64,000 bases of DNA from Cryptomeria japonica. Lineage: Eukaryota > Streptophyta > Pinopsida > Cupressales > Cupressaceae. Below are positions 1 through 11,577 of the stretch, in pieces. The position numbers were made by a program, and so were the translations under genes. Numbering within the stretch: position 1 is the first letter of the stretch; every line of letters starts with the position of its first letter. The stretch lies in NCBI RefSeq assembly GCF_030272615.1, contig NC_081405.1:651704920-651768919 (forward strand). The letters run 5' to 3'. The notes beneath the pieces were generated by a model, which saw only the letters and a list, made by a program, of their open reading frames with translations, did no database searches and was not told the origin of the DNA.

Positions 1-53
1 TCACCCCCCTATCAGCATTCTACCGGGGTACTTATTCTTTCATCATACCATCA
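1..53 (+). repeat. 3' end of the copia-1 5' LTR
   Basis: The C-rich run, the taccggggta-like stretch and the ending catcataccatca match the end of the LTR at 26140-26189. The LTR ends in CA two bases before the primer site. Confidence 0.85.
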
Positions 54-55
54 AT

Positions 56-67
56 TGGTATCAGAGC
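56..67 (+). other. Primer-binding site of copia-1 (initiator tRNA-Met)
   Basis: TGGTATCAGAGC is the standard plant iMet primer site of copia and chromovirus elements. It starts two bases after the LTR end. Confidence 0.92.
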
Positions 68-124
68 ATCTCAGGTTCTCTTAATTTAAAAGCCCAACAA
101 CTTGAGGAAAAGATCTTGTAGATC

Positions 125-1138
125 ATGATGAAGAAAGAAGGTCCGAAGTTCATCAAAGATAACTATAGAATATGGAGTGAAAAAATGAAGATATACATTA
201 AGAGTCTTGGTAGTAAGTATTGGGATCATATAGAAAATAAGTATATTACGCCTACTTGAATGCTGATTGATGATCAAAAGAAAGAACAACAAGAAAATCA
301 CCAAGTATTAGAGGCTATTATCACTTCCCCATATGATGTTGAATATGTAGATGTTCATGGTATTGAAACTGCATATGAAGTATGGAAAAAAATTGAAAAA
401 ATTGAGGAGATTTATAGTAGTGATGAACTTGTTAAGATTGCCAAAGAGGAGAGTATAAGAGGAAAGTTTGACGACATGATAATGTCTGAAGGTGAGAATA
501 TCCAACAGTATGGTCAAAGGATTAAAGAGATAGTTGGTGAAATAAAGAGTGCACAAGGGAAAGTGGAAGATGCCATAGTAATCAGTAAGGTATTGAGAAC
601 CCTACTATCGGTCTGTGCTATCCAAGTTGTAGTTATTTAGGAGCTGAAATCCATTGACAAGACAAAGGTAAATCTTGACTATATTATTGGAAAACTTACA
701 ACCCTTGAATTAAATGGCTATGATGGTAGTGTACAAAAATCAGATTCTACATTCAGAGCTTCTATCTCTAAGCCATTTGTGAGAAGAAGTAGAGATACCG
801 GCCATGGTTATGAATCTAGATCCAACAGAGATGCTGATGATGAAGACAACTTAGTGGAATTTGAAGCATTTTTGAAAAAATGACTGCTTAGAGGCACTGG
901 TAAATATAGAGGTAAGATACCTTTAAAATGTTTTGCATGCAATAAGATTGGTCATATAGAAACTAATTCCCCTAATGGTGAAAATGAATACAAGAGAGAC
1001 AAATTTAAGAAGTATAAGGGTAAAGGCAAGAGAGATTGTCTTGTAGCTATTGACAATGGTATTATTGATGAAGAATCTGATGATGATGCTAGTGAAGAGA
1101 TTGTGTTTGTAGCTATTAAGGAAGAAATATCAGATTAG
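125..1138 (+). pseudogene. gag: copia-1 gag (nucleocapsid precursor), broken by stops
   Basis: Gag would form the cytoplasmic virus-like particle and bind the element RNA. The frame opens at ATG 125, shortly after the primer site, and stays open apart from stops at 257, 638, 881 and 1136, with no frameshift inside gag. The N-terminal half has the UBN2-type gag look (a ...YEVWKKIEKI... region, then a ...GQRIKEIV... helix near residue 135). A zinc knuckle begins near base 934 (CFACNKIGH...), but its last Cys is replaced by Ser, so zinc binding would be impaired. The basic tail is followed directly by protease, as expected of a single gag-pol frame. The stops fit C-to-T change at CAG or CGA codons. 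Decayed and not expressible as a full protein. Confidence 0.85.
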
Positions 1139-2652
1139 AAGGCACTAGTATCCAGGATGGATAACTCTGATTATTGGATCATTGATAGTGGTTGTTCACA
1201 TCATTTGGTAATGATTCACCCTATATGTTTAAAGGTAAGCGAGTTATTTCTCTTAATGGGAAGAGCAGTGCTGACGATGTCTATTGGGTTGAAGTCCTAA
1301 AGCATAATCTTTTAAGTGTGGCACAGCTTAATGACCGAGGATACCCACTGGAGTTTAGAAATGGTATGTGTAAAATCTTTGACAATAAAGGTGAATTGAT
1401 TGCAATCAAGAAACAAACCAGAGGTAATCTATTTCATCTTAATCTTAAAGTTAGAAAATGCTTTATTGCAAAAAAAGATGATAGCTAGCTTTGGCATAGG
1501 AGATTTTGTGATATAAATTTTGAGAATATTGTTAGAGTATGCAAGTCTAAGACAGTAAGAGGTCTTCCTCAGCTAGACCCGGTTAATGCTCTTTGTAAAG
1601 AATGTTAGTTAGGAAAGATGAATTCTTAAAATTTCAAGAGCAAGTCCTTCTCAGCAGAGCATTTGTTAGATTTGGTTCATACAAATCTATGTGGACCAAT
1701 AAGAACAAGAAGTATTCAAGGTGAAAAATATTTCATGATCTTCATTGATGATTGTTCAAGGATGATGTGGGTCACATTGTTGAAGGATAAGAATGAAGCT
1801 TTTGGTAAATTCAAGGCATTCAGGGCCTTATCTGAGAAAGAGAGTGACAAAAAGATAAAATGTCTGAGAACAGATCAAGGTGGTGAATTTACTTCTATAG
1901 AATTCACTAAGTATTGTGATGATAATGGTATCAAGTGGCAACTTTTTGCACCAAGGACATCATAGTAGAATGGTATAGAAGAGAGAAACAACCGGTCAGT
2001 GTTTGAAGTTGCTAGGACTATGTTGATACAAGGAGGTGTAGCAATTATTTTTTGGAAAGAAGCTCTAAGTACAACTGTCTACACAATGAATCGAATTCTG
2101 GTGAAAAGAGGTAAGGATAAGACCCCTTATGAATATTGGTATGGGAGATCACTTGATGTTAGATATTTTAAGATATTTGGAAGAAAATGTTTTATTAAAA
2201 GAGGTGATTACATAAGCAAGTTTGAAGCTAAGAGTGATGAAGGCATATTTCTTGGCTATTCCACCAAGAGTAAGGCCTATAAATACTTCAACAACCGCAC
2301 ACAAAAAATTATTGAGAGTGTTGATGTTCATGTAGTTGAATGTCCTGAAGTTTCAAAAGGAACCAGTTCTGAGAAGAAGGATGAAGATCCTTGTATTTTT
2401 CTTTTGGAACGTGAAATAGTTAAATCAAAAACTGGTAAAGCAAATCTTGATGTACTTGTTCAATCGGAACAAATAAATTCAGAGGAAGATAATAATGAAG
2501 AAGTTGAACCTGAAGAGAATGATCATGTTATTCCTAGGTATGTGAGACTGAATCACAATCTTGAAAAGATAATTGGGGATAAGGATGCCGATGTACTAAC
2601 TAGAAGGAGAATAAGAGAAAAATCTTGCATGATCTTCACCTTTGTACCAATA
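1139..2652 (+). pseudogene. pol: copia-1 pol, protease and integrase part
   Basis: Protease begins with the WIIDSGCSHH active-site region near 1172-1200, where a frameshift moves the frame. From 1192 one frame runs to the gypsy junction with stops near 1486, 1603, 1627 and 1963-1968. Integrase is recognisable by the zinc-finger region (LWHRRF... and CKEC near 1590-1605), the core (FIDDCSRMMWV, RTDQGGEF, NGIEERNNR) and the C-terminal GKRxF-like region near 2180. The usual first catalytic Asp of the core reads Asn (HTNLCG near 1678). The frame passes without interruption into gypsy RNase H at 2653, so a 313-residue chimeric ORF (1999-2940) exists purely by accident of the junction. The RT part that should follow is missing. 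Confidence 0.85.
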
Positions 2653-4452
2653 TCTTTGGAAGGTATTAGTGTAGTACTTATGCAGGATGGACGTGTGGTT
2701 TCTTATGAGTCTCACAAACTCAAGAACCATGAGTTGAACTATCCAGTTCATGATTTAGAGTTGGCAGCTGTAGTTCATGCTTTGGTTCGATGGCGGCATT
2801 TCCTATTAGGGCGTCGGTTTGAGCTGCATAGTGATCACCGCAGTTTGCAGTATATATTTACACAGCCAAACTTGAATGCTCGACAACAAAGATGGATGGA
2901 ATTCTTCTATGAATATGATTTTGAGGTTTGTTATATTTAGGGGAAAGAGAACATAGTAGCAGATGCTTTGAGTCGTAGGTGGCATGAAGTTTCAGTATTA
3001 TCCCTTGGAAAAGACTTGAGAGAGAGAATTCTTGGAGTTCTTCCTTAGGATAATTGGTATCAAGATGTTAGAGCTGTGATAGAGTCCGGAAGGCCTTTAG
3101 AGGGTAGATTTTCTAGGTATAACCTTGAGGTAGATGGACTTCTTCGTCACCATGAACAGATTTATGTACCTCCTTTGGAGGTTCTTCATGTTTTGATCAT
3201 GATCGAGGCCCATTGTGCACCTTATTCGGCACATCCTGGTGTCAAGAAGATGCACGCAAACCTTAGAAAGATTTATCATTGGGCGGGTATGAAACATGAC
3301 ATTGCTGATTTTGTGTCGAAATGTTTAGAGTGTCAGTGAGTGAAGGTAGAGCATCAACACCCAGCAGGGCTTTTGCAGCCTAATCTAGTATCGGATTGGA
3401 AATGGGATATCATTTCCATGGATTTCATTGTTGGTTTGCTTGTCTCTTCATGTCGTCATGATGCCATCATGGTCATAGTTGACAGATTGACTAAGGGTGC
3501 TCATTTTGTTCCTATTCGAGGTTCCTACATAGCAGCAGTGGTGGCACAAGTCTTCTTAGAAGAAGTAGTGAGATTGCATGGTATTCCAAGGCAGATCATA
3601 TTTGATAGAGATTCGATCTTTACCTTAGCATTGTGGACCTCACTTCAGCATGCTTTAGAGACTCAGTTGAATTTTAGTTCAGCTTATCATCCAGAGACAG
3701 ATGGTCAGACAGAGAGAGTGAATCAGGTATTAGAGGACATGCTTTGCATGTATGTGATGGACCAATAGTCACATTGGGAGGACTATATATATCTAGTAGA
3801 GTTTTCTTATAACAATGGATATCATAGCTCCATAGGTATGTCCCCCTTTTAGGAATTGTATGGTCATCCTTGCCACACTCCTTTGAGTTGGGATCGGTTA
3901 GAGGACAGGGTGCTTATAGGACCGAATATTCTTCGGGAGATGAAGTCGCAGGTAGATAGGATTCATGAGCATTTAGCAGCAGCACAAGATAGATAGAAGA
4001 AGTATGCAGATGCTCATAGGGTAGATCATCAGTTTTCTATTGGCGATCATGTGTTCTTGAGAGTGCATCTGGGGAAGAGTCCGATCTATTATGGAAAGGG
4101 ATCTAAGTTGGCACCTCAGTTTGTTGGACCTTTTGAGATCCTTGAGAGGATAGGACCTGTTGCCTACCGTCTTGCCTTGCCACTGAGTCTATCTCGCATC
4201 CACGATGTATTTCATGTTTCAATTCTTCGACGTTATCATCTAGATGTGACACATGTTCTTGATTGGAACTCTTTGTAGGTCGAGGACGGGAAGCTTTCCA
4301 TGGAGCCCATGCGCATTCTTCAGCATCGGCATTTGATCCTCAGGGGTCGTACCATCGACCAGGTAAGGGTCCTATGGGACCCAAATGATGAGACCTCGAC
4401 GACTTGGGAGGATGCAGCAAAGATGAGAGAACTGTATTCTTATTTGTTTTAG
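2653..4452 (+). pseudogene. pol: gypsy unit A pol remnant: RNase H, integrase, chromodomain-like tail
   Basis: Sequence closely matches unit B from 9778 onward, starting at the RNase H segment SLEGISVVLMQDG. The next parts are the ADALSRR linker, the integrase zinc finger (histidines near 3211-3235, KCLECQ near 3319-3336), and the core with D-D-E positions visible as WDIISMDF, FDRDSIFT and DGQTERVNQ. The C-terminal segment (near 4330-4450) resembles a chromodomain and ends at a TAG aligned with that of unit B. In-frame stops are at 2938, 3046, 3337, 3766, near 3850, 3994 and 4276. At most of these sites unit B has CAG or CGA, so the change is directly visible. The 5' two thirds (gag, protease, RT) are missing. 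Confidence 0.88.
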
Positions 4453-4476
4453 GCTTCCAGGAGTAAGCCTAGTTTT

Positions 4477-4488
4477 GGGGGGGAGAAT
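4477..4488 (+). other. Polypurine tract of gypsy unit A
   Basis: GGGGGGGAGAA lies immediately before the LTR start TGTAGTATCC. The same tract is found at 11602-11612 in unit B. It would prime plus-strand DNA synthesis. Confidence 0.85.
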
Positions 4489-4823
4489 GTAGTATCCCTA
4501 CTAGTTTGAACTCATTAGACTCATATTTTATTATTGGTTGTTTTTCAGTGGATACATTACCATGACATATTATTCAGATTTTTATGACATTATGATTTAT
4601 TTGGAGATGATATGTATAATTTATTTGTAGTATTTTAGTACTTGTGATTTATGGCATTTTATGTATTATTGCCATGTACTGACATTTTACTTTAATTATG
4701 CAATGTGGAATTATATGTTGTGTGTTTGTAAGTGTATTGGATGCAAGGGGACGATTTTCCTTAACTCATTTCGGTGAGACAAGGAACATCACGATTCTCC
4801 TTCATCTATGTGTATGCCATGTT

Positions 4824-4876
<53 letters not shown>

Positions 4877-5337
4877 TGTGTGCTTCGGTGATGCAGGATA
4901 TTGAAGGTACAAGTACCAGGGAGGTACGGGGTATCGTCTCCACCTGTCTTCACAGGTCTGAGCGTGCCTTATATTTTCCAATGGAAGTGGAGGAGATAGT
5001 AGTTGACCCTATTTTACTCAGTTACACTCGTATCAGTGTCGTCAGTTAGTCCTTTTGTCAGTTAGTTCGATCTTGGTATTTTGTCATTTTATCTTTTATG
5101 GGTAATTGCTTGAGATTTGTTTAATTTGAGTGTTTTAGTGGATTTAATTAATTAATTAATTAAGTTTATGAAATTATCTCATTATTGTATTGTTTATGCA
5201 TTGAGATTATAAATTTAGTTAATTAAAGAAATTATTAAATTAAGCTGCATGGTATTAAAAATATATATATTTTTATTTTAAAAATAAATTAGATTAATTG
5301 TATTCTAAAATTATAATTAAATAAATGAATAAAAGGA

Positions 5338-5483
5338 TTAATTGGAATTAAAGTATTGTTTTAATTCTTTATTTAGAAAATTAATTAATTGGAATTAAAA
5401 GTATTGTTTTAATTCTTTATTTAGAAAATTAATTAATTGGAATTAAAATATTGTATTAATTCTTTATTTAGAAAATTAATTAA
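5338..5483 (+). repeat. Three tandem ~48-bp units in the gypsy LTR
   Basis: ATTGGAATTA recurs at 5341, 5388 and 5436, each time followed by TTAATTCTTTATTTAGAAAA. The same three units occur in LTR 2 at about 12428-12575, so they predate the element's duplication. Confidence 0.9.
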
Positions 5484-6264
5484 TGTGCATGAGAAAAGTA
5501 ATGAAAGAATAATGTTTTTTAATTATTGCATGTGATAAATTTAGAAAATAAAATAGAATAAATTACTATTATTCTAAATTTAGGTTTTTTGTGAAAAAGC
5601 TATTGAACCTAGAATTTTAGTTTAAATAGGGGTTAGGTCTTTATTTTAGAAACACAGACAGGAACACACAGGAACAGGTCAAGAATTTAGGTGAAGAAAA
5701 TTTATTGGAAGTTATTGAAAGGATTAGGGCTCTTCTACAAAATTCTTCAGGAAAGCTATACCAGGTTGGATGATTTCTTAGTTTTGTGTTTTATTAAAAA
5801 TGTTTCTATTTTTCTCTACTTGATGTGTGTGTAAAATAATTGCCAAATCCAAAACTCTCTTTTGGTGAATTCGAGTTTTGTTTGAAAACTCATGCCTGAT
5901 GTGTATTTCTTGTTTGTGGAAAGAACATAATTTTGTGAAAATTAGGAAAATTATTATAGAAAGTTTGCCAAGTTTTTATGGTGCATGGAAATTGCATGAT
6001 TTAGGAGAAAGGGTATTTACCTGAGAAATGGTTTTAATTACCTTAAGAAAATAAATTTAATTATACATTAAATTTAAAAAAAAAAAAATGAAGAAGGATT
6101 GAAATTTTGTTAAAATGGAATTATGGGAAAAATATTGTTTTTGTTATTATTGTTGTTAAAATTTTATTAAAATGAAATTATTAAAATGAAATATTGATTA
6201 ATTATTTTTCTATTTAAAAATATATAAAATATATATATATATTATTAAAAATATATATATATAA

Positions 6265-6318
<54 letters not shown>

Positions 6319-6378
6319 AAAAAAAAATATAAATTAAAAAAAATATTAAAAAAAAATAATAATAATTTTTTTTTACCT

Positions 6379-6417
6379 ACGGTAGCATTTGCTACCAGCA
6401 GTAGCATGGGCTACCGT
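6379..6417. repeat. Hairpin-forming inverted repeat in gypsy LTR 1
   Basis: ACGGTAGC at 6379-6386 pairs with GCTACCGT at 6410-6417, with further CTACC/GGTAG repeats in the loop. The LTR 2 counterpart (near 13391-13430) keeps the right arm but has lost the left arm. Confidence 0.7.
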
Positions 6418-6571
6418 GACAGACCTTTTTGCAATGATTAAAGGGGTTTTTATAATTTTAATTAATTTTTAAACCTTGTCCATTGTTTCGGGTTTCGTAT
6501 CGAGGGAATTAAATAAATTAGATATTATTATATGTATGTATATAAATAAATATATGTATATTCATATACGT

Positions 6572-6606
<35 letters not shown>

Positions 6607-8222
6607 ATAGTAGATATATTTCTTTTGGTAGTTATTATAATATTTTAAATGTTATTTGAAATATTATTTAATTACAATTTGGAATGTTAATTTAAATAAA
6701 TATGTTGAAAATACTTTAGGAGAATTATTTGTATTTTTAAATATTTTTGGACAAATGACAAAGTGAATGTTTTTGGTATTAAAAAGTTGTAAATTCTTGT
6801 TATCTAGAAATTTGTAAATTGCATGTTATTTATGCTTTGGCTGTTTTTAAGGAAAGATTGCCTGTAATAGGATCTTGCATATATTGTGTTCTCAGTCAAG
6901 TGTTATTTCATTGCAATTTTGGTTAAATTATCATTGTGTCCTATGTTATTATTTCTCCTAGACCAGGTGTTGTTGTATAACCTATTTGATATGAGCCATT
7001 GTGTGTCTTTGTCCAAATGGTCATTCTTGGGTTGGTATTGTGTATCCATCACCTGTGTTTGTCAGGATTGTTTATGGTTGCCTGTTTCACCATAGAGTTC
7101 TCATAGAGAGAAACATTTCCTGTTAGTGTCCTAAGAGAGAGTGGCTTTCGAGCGGGGGTTGTGCCCAAAGTGGATGATAGGATGACCCGTCGAAAGTTAG
7201 TTAAAAAGTGATAACCTAATAATTGATTAGGGGGTGGGTAGATTTAAATATTAATTAAGATAAATGTGCCTCGTTCATAGATGAGTGCTTGTACAGGGCT
7301 CATGATGTTACGAGAAGGCTTGGAATGGCAAACTTACCATCTTGTCTTCATGAAAGGATTGGTAGGGTCCGCATGAGACTTAGTTGGAACCGGAGGCTCA
7401 GGAGAGGTTACCAGGATAAACCCAAGTATGGGGGCCGAGACCTATGGAGGCTGTACCATGGTAACCATCAAGCTATGCAATGACACTCTCTTCTTAGAGT
7501 CACGAGTGTTTTGTGAGTTGTGTTACATGGATGGTTGCAGAGTCTTGTAGTCCTTTTGTAATTGTCTTACTTTGCTTGCTTGAGGGTTTCTACTATCTCC
7601 TAGCACGGTGGGGTGGTTCCATTTCAAAATCACATGGTCGGGTGGTAGTGCCACTTCCCATCAGATGTTCTGGATTGTATCTTCAGGCGAGGTAAGGCTT
7701 CGCTGGTGTTTCTTGGTTCGTGGTTTATGTACCAGCTCTTGTTCGAGATCATTGTTTAGTTGAGACCTTGTGATCACTATATCAAACTTTTATGTAACCT
7801 TGATATTGTATCTTTGTAACTAGTGGTGTTATTGGAGGCCATGTATTTACGGATATTGTAATATTATTATGTCAGTGAAATTAATGTTAATGTTTTGATC
7901 TTATGTTTAAATGGTTTATGGAAATTGGATACATTGGAATACTTTTATTTCTTTATTATGAAATTTGGATGTATGTGTAGTTTTAAACTTAAGAGTTCAA
8001 TTTATTGAATTAAATGGATTAATTGTGGTGTTAATATAATCTATGAAAATTAATCTTCATTGGATACCCTTAGGAAAACTTATGATTGACTTCTGATGTG
8101 TTGTTAAACGTGCAATGATTATAGTTAGTACACTTAGTCTTTAACAAAAAATAAAATTATTTCACCCATTAGTTGCCTAGTTGTGTTGTTTTCCTTTAGG
8201 GTTCCTGGCGGGGCATTACACT

Positions 8223-8235
8223 TGGTATCAGAGCC
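8223..8235 (+). other. Primer-binding site of gypsy unit B (initiator tRNA-Met)
   Basis: TGGTATCAGAGCC starts two bases after the LTR end, as expected of chromoviruses. Confidence 0.92.
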
Positions 8236-8371
8236 CAAGTTTCAACACTGGGTACTCTAGGTTTGTAGTGTGCCTTTCATTGACCATCTTGCTCAGATCA
8301 TAATGTTTGTATCTCTCTTGTCTTATCCTTGTTGTAGATTTGAACCATTTTCTCTTTTATAGTGCTAGGTC

Positions 8372-11300
8372 ATGGCTAGGAAAGCTAGGGGAGGTGGTCA
8401 GTAGAGTTGGCTACAGGTGTTCGTGTTTTCGTAGATGCCTTTATTCCCAGTTGTGAGTTGAAATTAGGAACCATAGTTACTTCAGTGGACCTTCAGGTTA
8501 TTCCTTTGGGTTCTTATGGAGTTGTGTTGGGGATGGATTGGCTATCATCTCACAGTGCTCATGTAGATTGTCGCAAGAAGACAGTAGAGTGTTTAGATGA
8601 CCTTGGCAGAGAAGTGGAGATTGTTGGAGTTCAGAGACTGATATCCCTGCATATGATCTCTGCTATGCAACTTAAGCGGTGCATGCGTAGAGGATGTCAA
8701 CTTTTTGCAATCACTCTTGAGGAATTGGATGAGTCAGAGAGGCGAGAAATCACTCTTGAAAGTCACCCTATTCCTAGAGAGTATGTAGACGTGTTTCCAT
8801 TGGATATTCCTGGTATGCCTCCGAAGTGAGATATAGACTTTCATGTTGATTTGGTTACTGGTGCAGAGCCTATTTCAAGAGCACCATATCGGATGACTAC
8901 TCAGGAGTTAAGCGAGTTGAAATTGCAGATAGAAGAATTATTGGCCAAGGGATTCATTCATCCTAGTGTTTCCCCTTGGGGTGCGCCTGTTATCTTTGTT
9001 AAGAAGAAAGATGGTTCTCTTTGGTTATGCATTGATTATTGACAGCTAAATAAGGTAACCATCCGGAATAGATATCCATTGCCTCGTATAGATGACCTTT
9101 TTGATCAGGTTAAGGGAGCCAAGGTGTTCTCTAAGATTGACTTGAAATCTGGATACCATCAGTTATGCATTCAGGATGTAGACATTCATAAGATAGCATT
9201 TCGTACTCATTATGGTCACTATGAGTTCACAGTGGTGCCATTCGGGTTGACGAATGCGCCTTCAATTTTCATGAGCTTAATGAATGGAGTTTTTCGCACC
9301 TATCTTAATTGTTTCATCATTGTATTCTTGGATGACATTCTGATTTATTCTAGATCTGTGGAGGAGCATGAGGGTCACTTATGTCAGGTACTGCAGTGCT
9401 TAAGGGAAAATCAACTCTATGCCAATTTAGTAAAGTGTGACTTCTTCTAGACTGAAGTGAACTATCTTGGTCATGTGGTTTTGAGAGAAGGTATATCTAT
9501 GGATCCTTCAAAGATTCAAGCCATTGTTGATTGGCCAGCGCCGACCAATGTTTCTAAAGTTAGGAGTTTTATGGGTTTGGCTGGATATTACCGTCGCTTT
9601 GTTGAAGGCTTTTCCTGGATAGGACACCCTATTACTTCTCTTTAGAGAAAAGGGAAGAAGTTTGTTTGGTCAGAATAGTGTGAAGCAGCTTTTAAAACCT
9701 TGAAGGAACTCCTTGTCAGTGCTCCGATTTTGGCAGTTCCGGATCCATCTGGAGATTTTATGGTATGCACAGATGCCTCTTTGGAAGGTATTGGTGTAGT
9801 ACTTATGCAGGATGGATGTGTGGTTTCTTATGAGTCTCACAAACTAAAGAACCACGAGTTGAACTATCTAGTTCATGATTTAGAGTTGGCAGTTGTAGTT
9901 CATGCTTTGGTTCGATGGCGGCATTTCCTATTAGGGCATCAGTTTGAGCAGCATAGTGATCACCGCAGTTTGCAGTATATATTTACATAGCCAAACTTGA
10001 ATGCTTGACAACGAAGATGGATGGAATTCTTCTGTGAATATGATTTTGAGGTTCATTATATTCAGGGGAAAGAGAACATAGTAGCAGATGCTTTGAGTCA
10101 TAGGCGGCATGAAGTTTCAGCATTATCCCTTGGAGTAGACTTGAGAGAGAGAATTCTTGGAGTTCTTCCTCAGGATAATTGGTATCAGGATGTTAGAGCT
10201 ATGATAGAGTCTGGAAGGCCTTTAGAGGGTAGATTTTCTAGGTATAACCTTGAGGTAGATGGACTTCTTCGTCACCATGAACAGATTTATGTACCTCCTT
10301 TGGAGGGTCTTCATGTTTTGATCATGACTGAGGCCCATCGTGCACCTTATTCGACACATCCTGGTGTCAAGAAGATGCACACAGACCTTAGACAGATTTA
10401 TCATTGGGTAGGTATGAAACGTGACATTGCTGATTTTGTGTTGAAATGTTTAGAGTGTCAGCGAGTGAAGGCAAAGCATCAACACCCAGCAGGGCTTTTG
10501 CAGCCTAATCTAGTATCGGATTGGAAATGGGATATCATTTCCATGGATTTCATTGTTGGTTTGCTTGTCTCTTCATGTCGTCATGATGCCATCATGGTCA
10601 TAGTTGACAGATTGACTAAGGTTGCTCATTTTGTTCCTATTTGAGCTTCCTACACAGCAGCAGTGGTGGCACGAGTCTTCTTAGAAGAAGTAGTGAGATT
10701 GCATGGGATTCCAAGGCGGATCATATCTGATAGACATCCTATCTTTACCTTAGCATTATGGACCTCACTTCAGCATGCTTTAGGGACTCAGTTGAATTTT
10801 AGTTCAGCTTATCATCCAAAGACAGATGGTCAGACAGAGAGAGTGAATCAGGTATTAGAGGACATGCTTCGCATGTATGTGATGGACCAACAGTCACGTT
10901 GGGAGCACTATATATATCTAGTAGAGTTTTCTTATAACAATGGATATCATAGCTCCATAGGTATGTCCCCCTTTTAGGAATTGTATGGTCATCCTTGCCG
11001 CACTCCTTTGAGTTGGGATCGGTTAGAGGACAGGGTGCTTATAGAATCGAATATTCTTCGAGAGATGGAGCAGCAGGTAGATAGGATTCGTGAGCATTTA
11101 GTAGCAGCACAGGATAGACCGAAGAAGTATGCAGATGCTCATAGGGTAGATCATCAGTTTTCTATTGGCAATTGTGTGTTCTTGAGAGTGCGTCCATGGA
11201 GGAGTCTGATCCGTTATGGAAAGGGATCTAAGTTGGCGCCTCGGTTTGTTGGACCTTTTGAGATCCTTGAGAGGATAGGACCTATTGCCTACCATCTTGC

Positions 11301-11577
11301 CTTGCCACCAAGTCTATCCTGCATCCACGATGTATTTCATGTTTCATTTCTTCGACCTTATCATCCAGATGTGACACATGTTCTTGATTGGAACTCTTTG
11401 CAGGTCGAGGACGGGCAACTTTCCATGGAGCCTGTGCACATTCTTTAGCATCGAGATTTGATCCTTAGGGGTCGTACCATTGACTAGGTAAGGGTCCTAT
11501 GGGACCCAAATGATGAGACCTCGGCGACTTGGGAGGATGCAGCAAAGATGAGAGAACTGTATTCTTATTTATTTTAG
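8372..11577 (+). pseudogene. pol: gypsy unit B pol: protease to chromodomain-like tail, gag deleted
   Basis: ATG 8372 lies 137 bases after the primer site. Only about 12 codons precede an immediate switch into the C-terminal part of the protease (GSYGVVLGMDWL near 8505-8540), so gag and the protease active site are gone. From 8407 one frame holds to the terminal TAG at 11575. RT is recognisable by [35 protein letters not shown] and the catalytic FLDDILIYS (near 9325-9352). RNase H follows (CTDASLEGIG near 9766; DHRSLQY), then the integrase zinc finger, the D-D-E core (SMDF, SDRHPIFT, DGQTERVNQ) and a chromodomain-like tail. In-frame stops lie at 8827, 9040, 9448, 9643, 9676, 9988, 10006, 10642, 10975, 11446 and 11485. 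All read as CAG or CGA changed to TAG or TGA, and there is no frameshift over 3.1 kb. Non-functional, but recently single-framed. Confidence 0.92.

Larger units (their letters stand above)
4489..8220 (+). repeat. Gypsy LTR 1 (shared, about 3.7 kb)
   Basis: It begins TGTAGTATCC and ends GGGCATTACA; the same boundaries frame LTR 2. It is non-coding, and short ORFs inside it are shadows. It holds (TA)n runs near 4830-4872, 6231-6314 and 6577-6602, three ~48-bp tandem units, a hairpin near 6379 and long A/T-rich stretches with TTAATTAA motifs. A TTTAAATAG stretch near 5622 could be the TATA element; this is inference. The length fits Del/Tekay LTRs. Confidence 0.92.

Noticed and set aside
6886-7695. 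Short ORFs in gypsy LTR 1, repeated at 13885-14833 in LTR 2
   Set aside because: Duplicated only because the LTRs are duplicated; lengths and starts differ between copies and there is no domain.
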